Assembly: GCF_002950945.1 (NCBI RefSeq)
Contig: NZ_CP012673.1
Span: 10,740,501-10,804,500 of the forward strand
Origin: Sorangium cellulosum
GTDB taxonomy: Bacteria > Myxococcota_A > Polyangia > Polyangiales > Polyangiaceae
Direction of reading: 5' to 3'
Length of the DNA: 64,000 bases
Shown: positions 62,225 through 64,000 of the stretch, piece by piece
Numbering within the stretch: the first letter of the stretch is position 1
How the letters are laid out: every line of letters begins with the position of its first letter
Notes under the pieces: model-generated
The model's input: only the letters and a program-made list of their open reading frames with translations
Database searches by the model: none
What the model was told of the DNA's origin: nothing
Position numbers and translations under genes: made by a program

Positions 62225-64000
62225 ATGCAGCTCGGCTCTTCCCTCGCGGATCGCTTCGTGATCGAGCGCCTGGCCGGCCGCGGGGGGATGGGCGAGGTCT
62301 ACCGCGGCCTCGACCGGAGCACGGGGCAGCCCGTCGCGATCAAGGTGCTGCACGGGAGCTGGGACGCGGGCGCCGCGCGGTTCGCCCGCGAGGTGATGGT
62401 CCTCGCGCGGCTCGACCACCCCCTCGTCGTGCGCCACGTGGCCGAGGGCGTCCTCCCCTCGGGCGAGCCGTACCTGGTCATGGAGTGGCTCGACGGCGAG
62501 GACCTCGCGTCGCGGCTCGCGCGAGGGTGGCTCGGCGCGCAGGACGGCGTGGCGCTCGCCCTGTCCGTCGCCGAGGCGCTCGCCGCGCTGCACGCGGGCG
62601 GCATCGTCCACCGCGACCTCAAGCCGAGCAACATCTTCCTCGTCGAGGGCCGCGCCGATCGGATCAAGATCCTCGACTTCGGCCTCGTCCAGGTCGAGGC
62701 GATGACGCCCATCACCGCCTCGGGGACGCTGCTCGGGACGGTGGCGTACATGGCGCCCGAGCAGGCGCGCGGCGCGCGGCAGATGGACGCGCGCGCGGAC
62801 GTGTTCGCGCTCGGCTGCGTGCTCTTCGAGTGCCTGACGGGCGAGCCCCCGTTCGCGGCGGCCTCGGCGGAGGCCGCCCTGACGAAGATCCTGTTCGAGG
62901 AGACCCCACACCTGCGCGACCGGATGCCCGGCGCGCCGCCCGCGCTCGACGCGCTGCTCGCGCGCATGCTCGCGAAGGACCCGGCAGACCGGCTGCGGGA
63001 CGGGCGCTCGGCCGCCGCCCTGCTGCGGGCGCTCGGCGCGGTGCACGTGCGGGACGTCGAGCCCGGCGGCGCGGGGGCGCGCACCCCGGACCTCGGGCTC
63101 GTGGACACGGAGGAGACGCCGAGCGCGCTCGCGCTGGCGACGACGTCGCAGGCGGCGTGTGCGCCCGAGCTGCCCGCGCTGACCGACAGCGAGCAGCGGG
63201 CCGTGACGGTGATCCAGAGCGCGTGCGGCATCCGCGGCGGCGAGCCGCTCCCGACGCGGCAGGAGCGGCTCGCGGCGCGTGTGGCCGAGCGGATCGGCGC
63301 GCGCGACCACGCGCGGGTGACGGAGTTTTTGGGCGAGATCATCGACGCGCCCTTCCCGGACGACCGGAGCGCGCCGCTCCGGACCGCGCGCAGGGACGCC
63401 CAGGTCATGAGCGAGCAGGTGCGCGCGGCGTTCCTCGACTTCATCGCCGCCGAGTGCGCGGCGCGCCCGCTCCTCGTCCTGATCGAGGATCTGCACTGGG
63501 GCGACGGCGCCACGGCGCGGCTGCTCGACGTCGCCCTGCGCGAGCTGCGGGAGCGGCCGCTCTTCGTGCTCGCCCTGGCCCGCCCCGAGATCCACGACGT
63601 GTTCCCGGAGCTCTGGGCGACCCGCCGGCTCCAGGAGATCCGCCTGCGGGAGCTGCCGAGGAAGGCGGCCGAGCGCCTCGCGGCGCACGTGCTCGGCGGC
63701 CGCGCGGGCGCGGCGACGATCGAGCGGGTCGTGCGGCTCTCGGAGGGCAACACGTTCTATCTGGAGGAGCTCATCCGCGCGACGGCCGAGGGCCGGGGCG
63801 AGGACCTGCCCGAGACGGTGGTCGCCATGGTGCAGTCGCGCCTCGGCGCGCTCGCCGACGAGGACCGGCGCACCCTGCGCGCGGCGAGCGTCTTCGGCGA
63901 GACGTTCTGCAAGGGGGAAACAATTCGGAGACGCAGAAGTAAACCTGAATGGTTCCGAAATGTTGGCTGCTGTGCCCGACAGCTGCGTGGCAGGCGCGGG
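62225..64000 (+). CDS. Ser/Thr protein kinase fused to an ATPase-like module; lacks P-loop, disrupted near the right edge
   Basis: Starts at ATG 62225 and stays open to the window end, so it is partial. Residues 1-270 are a eukaryotic-type kinase: GRGGMGEVYRG, VAIKVLHG, GIVHRDLKPSNIFL, LDFGLVQ, MAPEQA. After a linker with ALTDSEQRAVTVI the ATPase module of this myxobacterial family appears, but the part that normally holds the P-loop (GxxGxGKS) is absent: the frame passes straight to GEPLPTRQERLAARV and on to Walker B-like LLVLIEDLHWGD. After RAASVFGETFC (about 63908) the sequence becomes unlike the family and less GC-rich, as if interrupted. Such proteins couple phosphorylation to signalling; this one may have an active kinase but a dead ATPase. 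Confidence 0.85.
   Translation, partial: MQLGSSLADRFVIERLAGRGGMGEVYRGLDRSTGQPVAIKVLHGSWDAGAARFAREVMVLARLDHPLVVRHVAEGVLPSGEPYLVMEWLDGEDLASRLARGWLGAQDGVALALSVAEALAALHAGGIVHRDLKPSNIFLVEGRADRIKILDFGLVQVEAMTPITASGTLLGTVAYMAPEQARGARQMDARADVFALGCVLFECLTGEPPFAAASAEAALTKILFEETPHLRDRMPGAPPALDALLARMLAKDPADRLRDGRSAAALLRALGAVHVRDVEPGGAGARTPDLGLVDTEETPSALALATTSQAACAPELPALTDSEQRAVTVIQSACGIRGGEPLPTRQERLAARVAERIGARDHARVTEFLGEIIDAPFPDDRSAPLRTARRDAQVMSEQVRAAFLDFIAAECAARPLLVLIEDLHWGDGATARLLDVALRELRERPLFVLALARPEIHDVFPELWATRRLQEIRLRELPRKAAERLAAHVLGGRAGAATIERVVRLSEGNTFYLEELIRATAEGRGEDLPETVVAMVQSRLGALADEDRRTLRAASVFGETFCKGETIRRRRSKPEWFRNVGCCARQLRGRRG

Noticed and set aside
62485..63942. 485-codon plus-strand frame inside the kinase gene
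   Set aside because: It is the wrong frame: the frame from ATG 62225 gives all kinase motifs, while this one is Arg/Ala-rich without motifs.

Overview
The window looks like a piece of a very GC-rich myxobacterial chromosome (Sorangium/Polyangiales type). Supporting signs are the extreme GC bias at third codon positions, many Gly/Ser-rich lipoproteins, an AgmX/PglI-type lipoprotein, a Ser/Thr kinase fused to an ATPase module, a sigma-54 activator next to a P450, a giant TPR protein and an NRPS. No rRNA, tRNA or CRISPR array was recognised.

Layout. 1-8270: three co-directional genes: a very large protein of unknown family (start outside the window), a DUF6603 protein and a pentapeptide-repeat protein. 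8271-17619: a worn region holding a tandem hairpin repeat, the left end of an IS21-type element joined to a decapitated caspase-like protease gene, two FAD amine oxidases, a conserved hypothetical/SRPBCC gene pair, an orphan STAS-domain tail and long gene-poor stretches. 17620-32788: membrane glycosyltransferases, an AgmX-domain lipoprotein, a GH12-like secreted protein, an ECF sigma factor with an overlapping anti-sigma gene, a lipoprotein sharing the anti-sigma's cysteine-rich domain, further lipoproteins, an aldo/keto reductase and an ABA4-like membrane protein. 33107-38430: a lipoylated acyltransferase (E2) overlapping glyA, a pair of paralogous lipoproteins, and an HU-type DNA-binding protein. 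38826-51014: one giant TPR gene of about 4060 codons. 51376-62154: a two-module NRPS (C-A-PCP-C-A-PCP-TE), a cytochrome P450, and a divergent XylR/DmpR-like sigma-54 activator with a perfect 10-bp inverted repeat between them. 62225-end: a Ser/Thr kinase-ATPase gene that appears to have lost its P-loop region and to be interrupted near the window end.

How the genes may work together. The sigma/anti-sigma pair and the adjacent lipoprotein probably form an envelope-sensing unit, because they share a six-cysteine domain for which I recall no name. The NRPS, P450 and sigma-54 activator could form a small natural-product locus. The NRPS thioesterase carries Cys where Ser is usual, which suggests unusual release chemistry. 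The E2 and glyA genes are translationally coupled. The most promising leads are the six-cysteine-domain sigma/anti-sigma/lipoprotein unit, the Cys-thioesterase NRPS, and the DUF6603 cluster. All family assignments come from reading motifs, without database searches.
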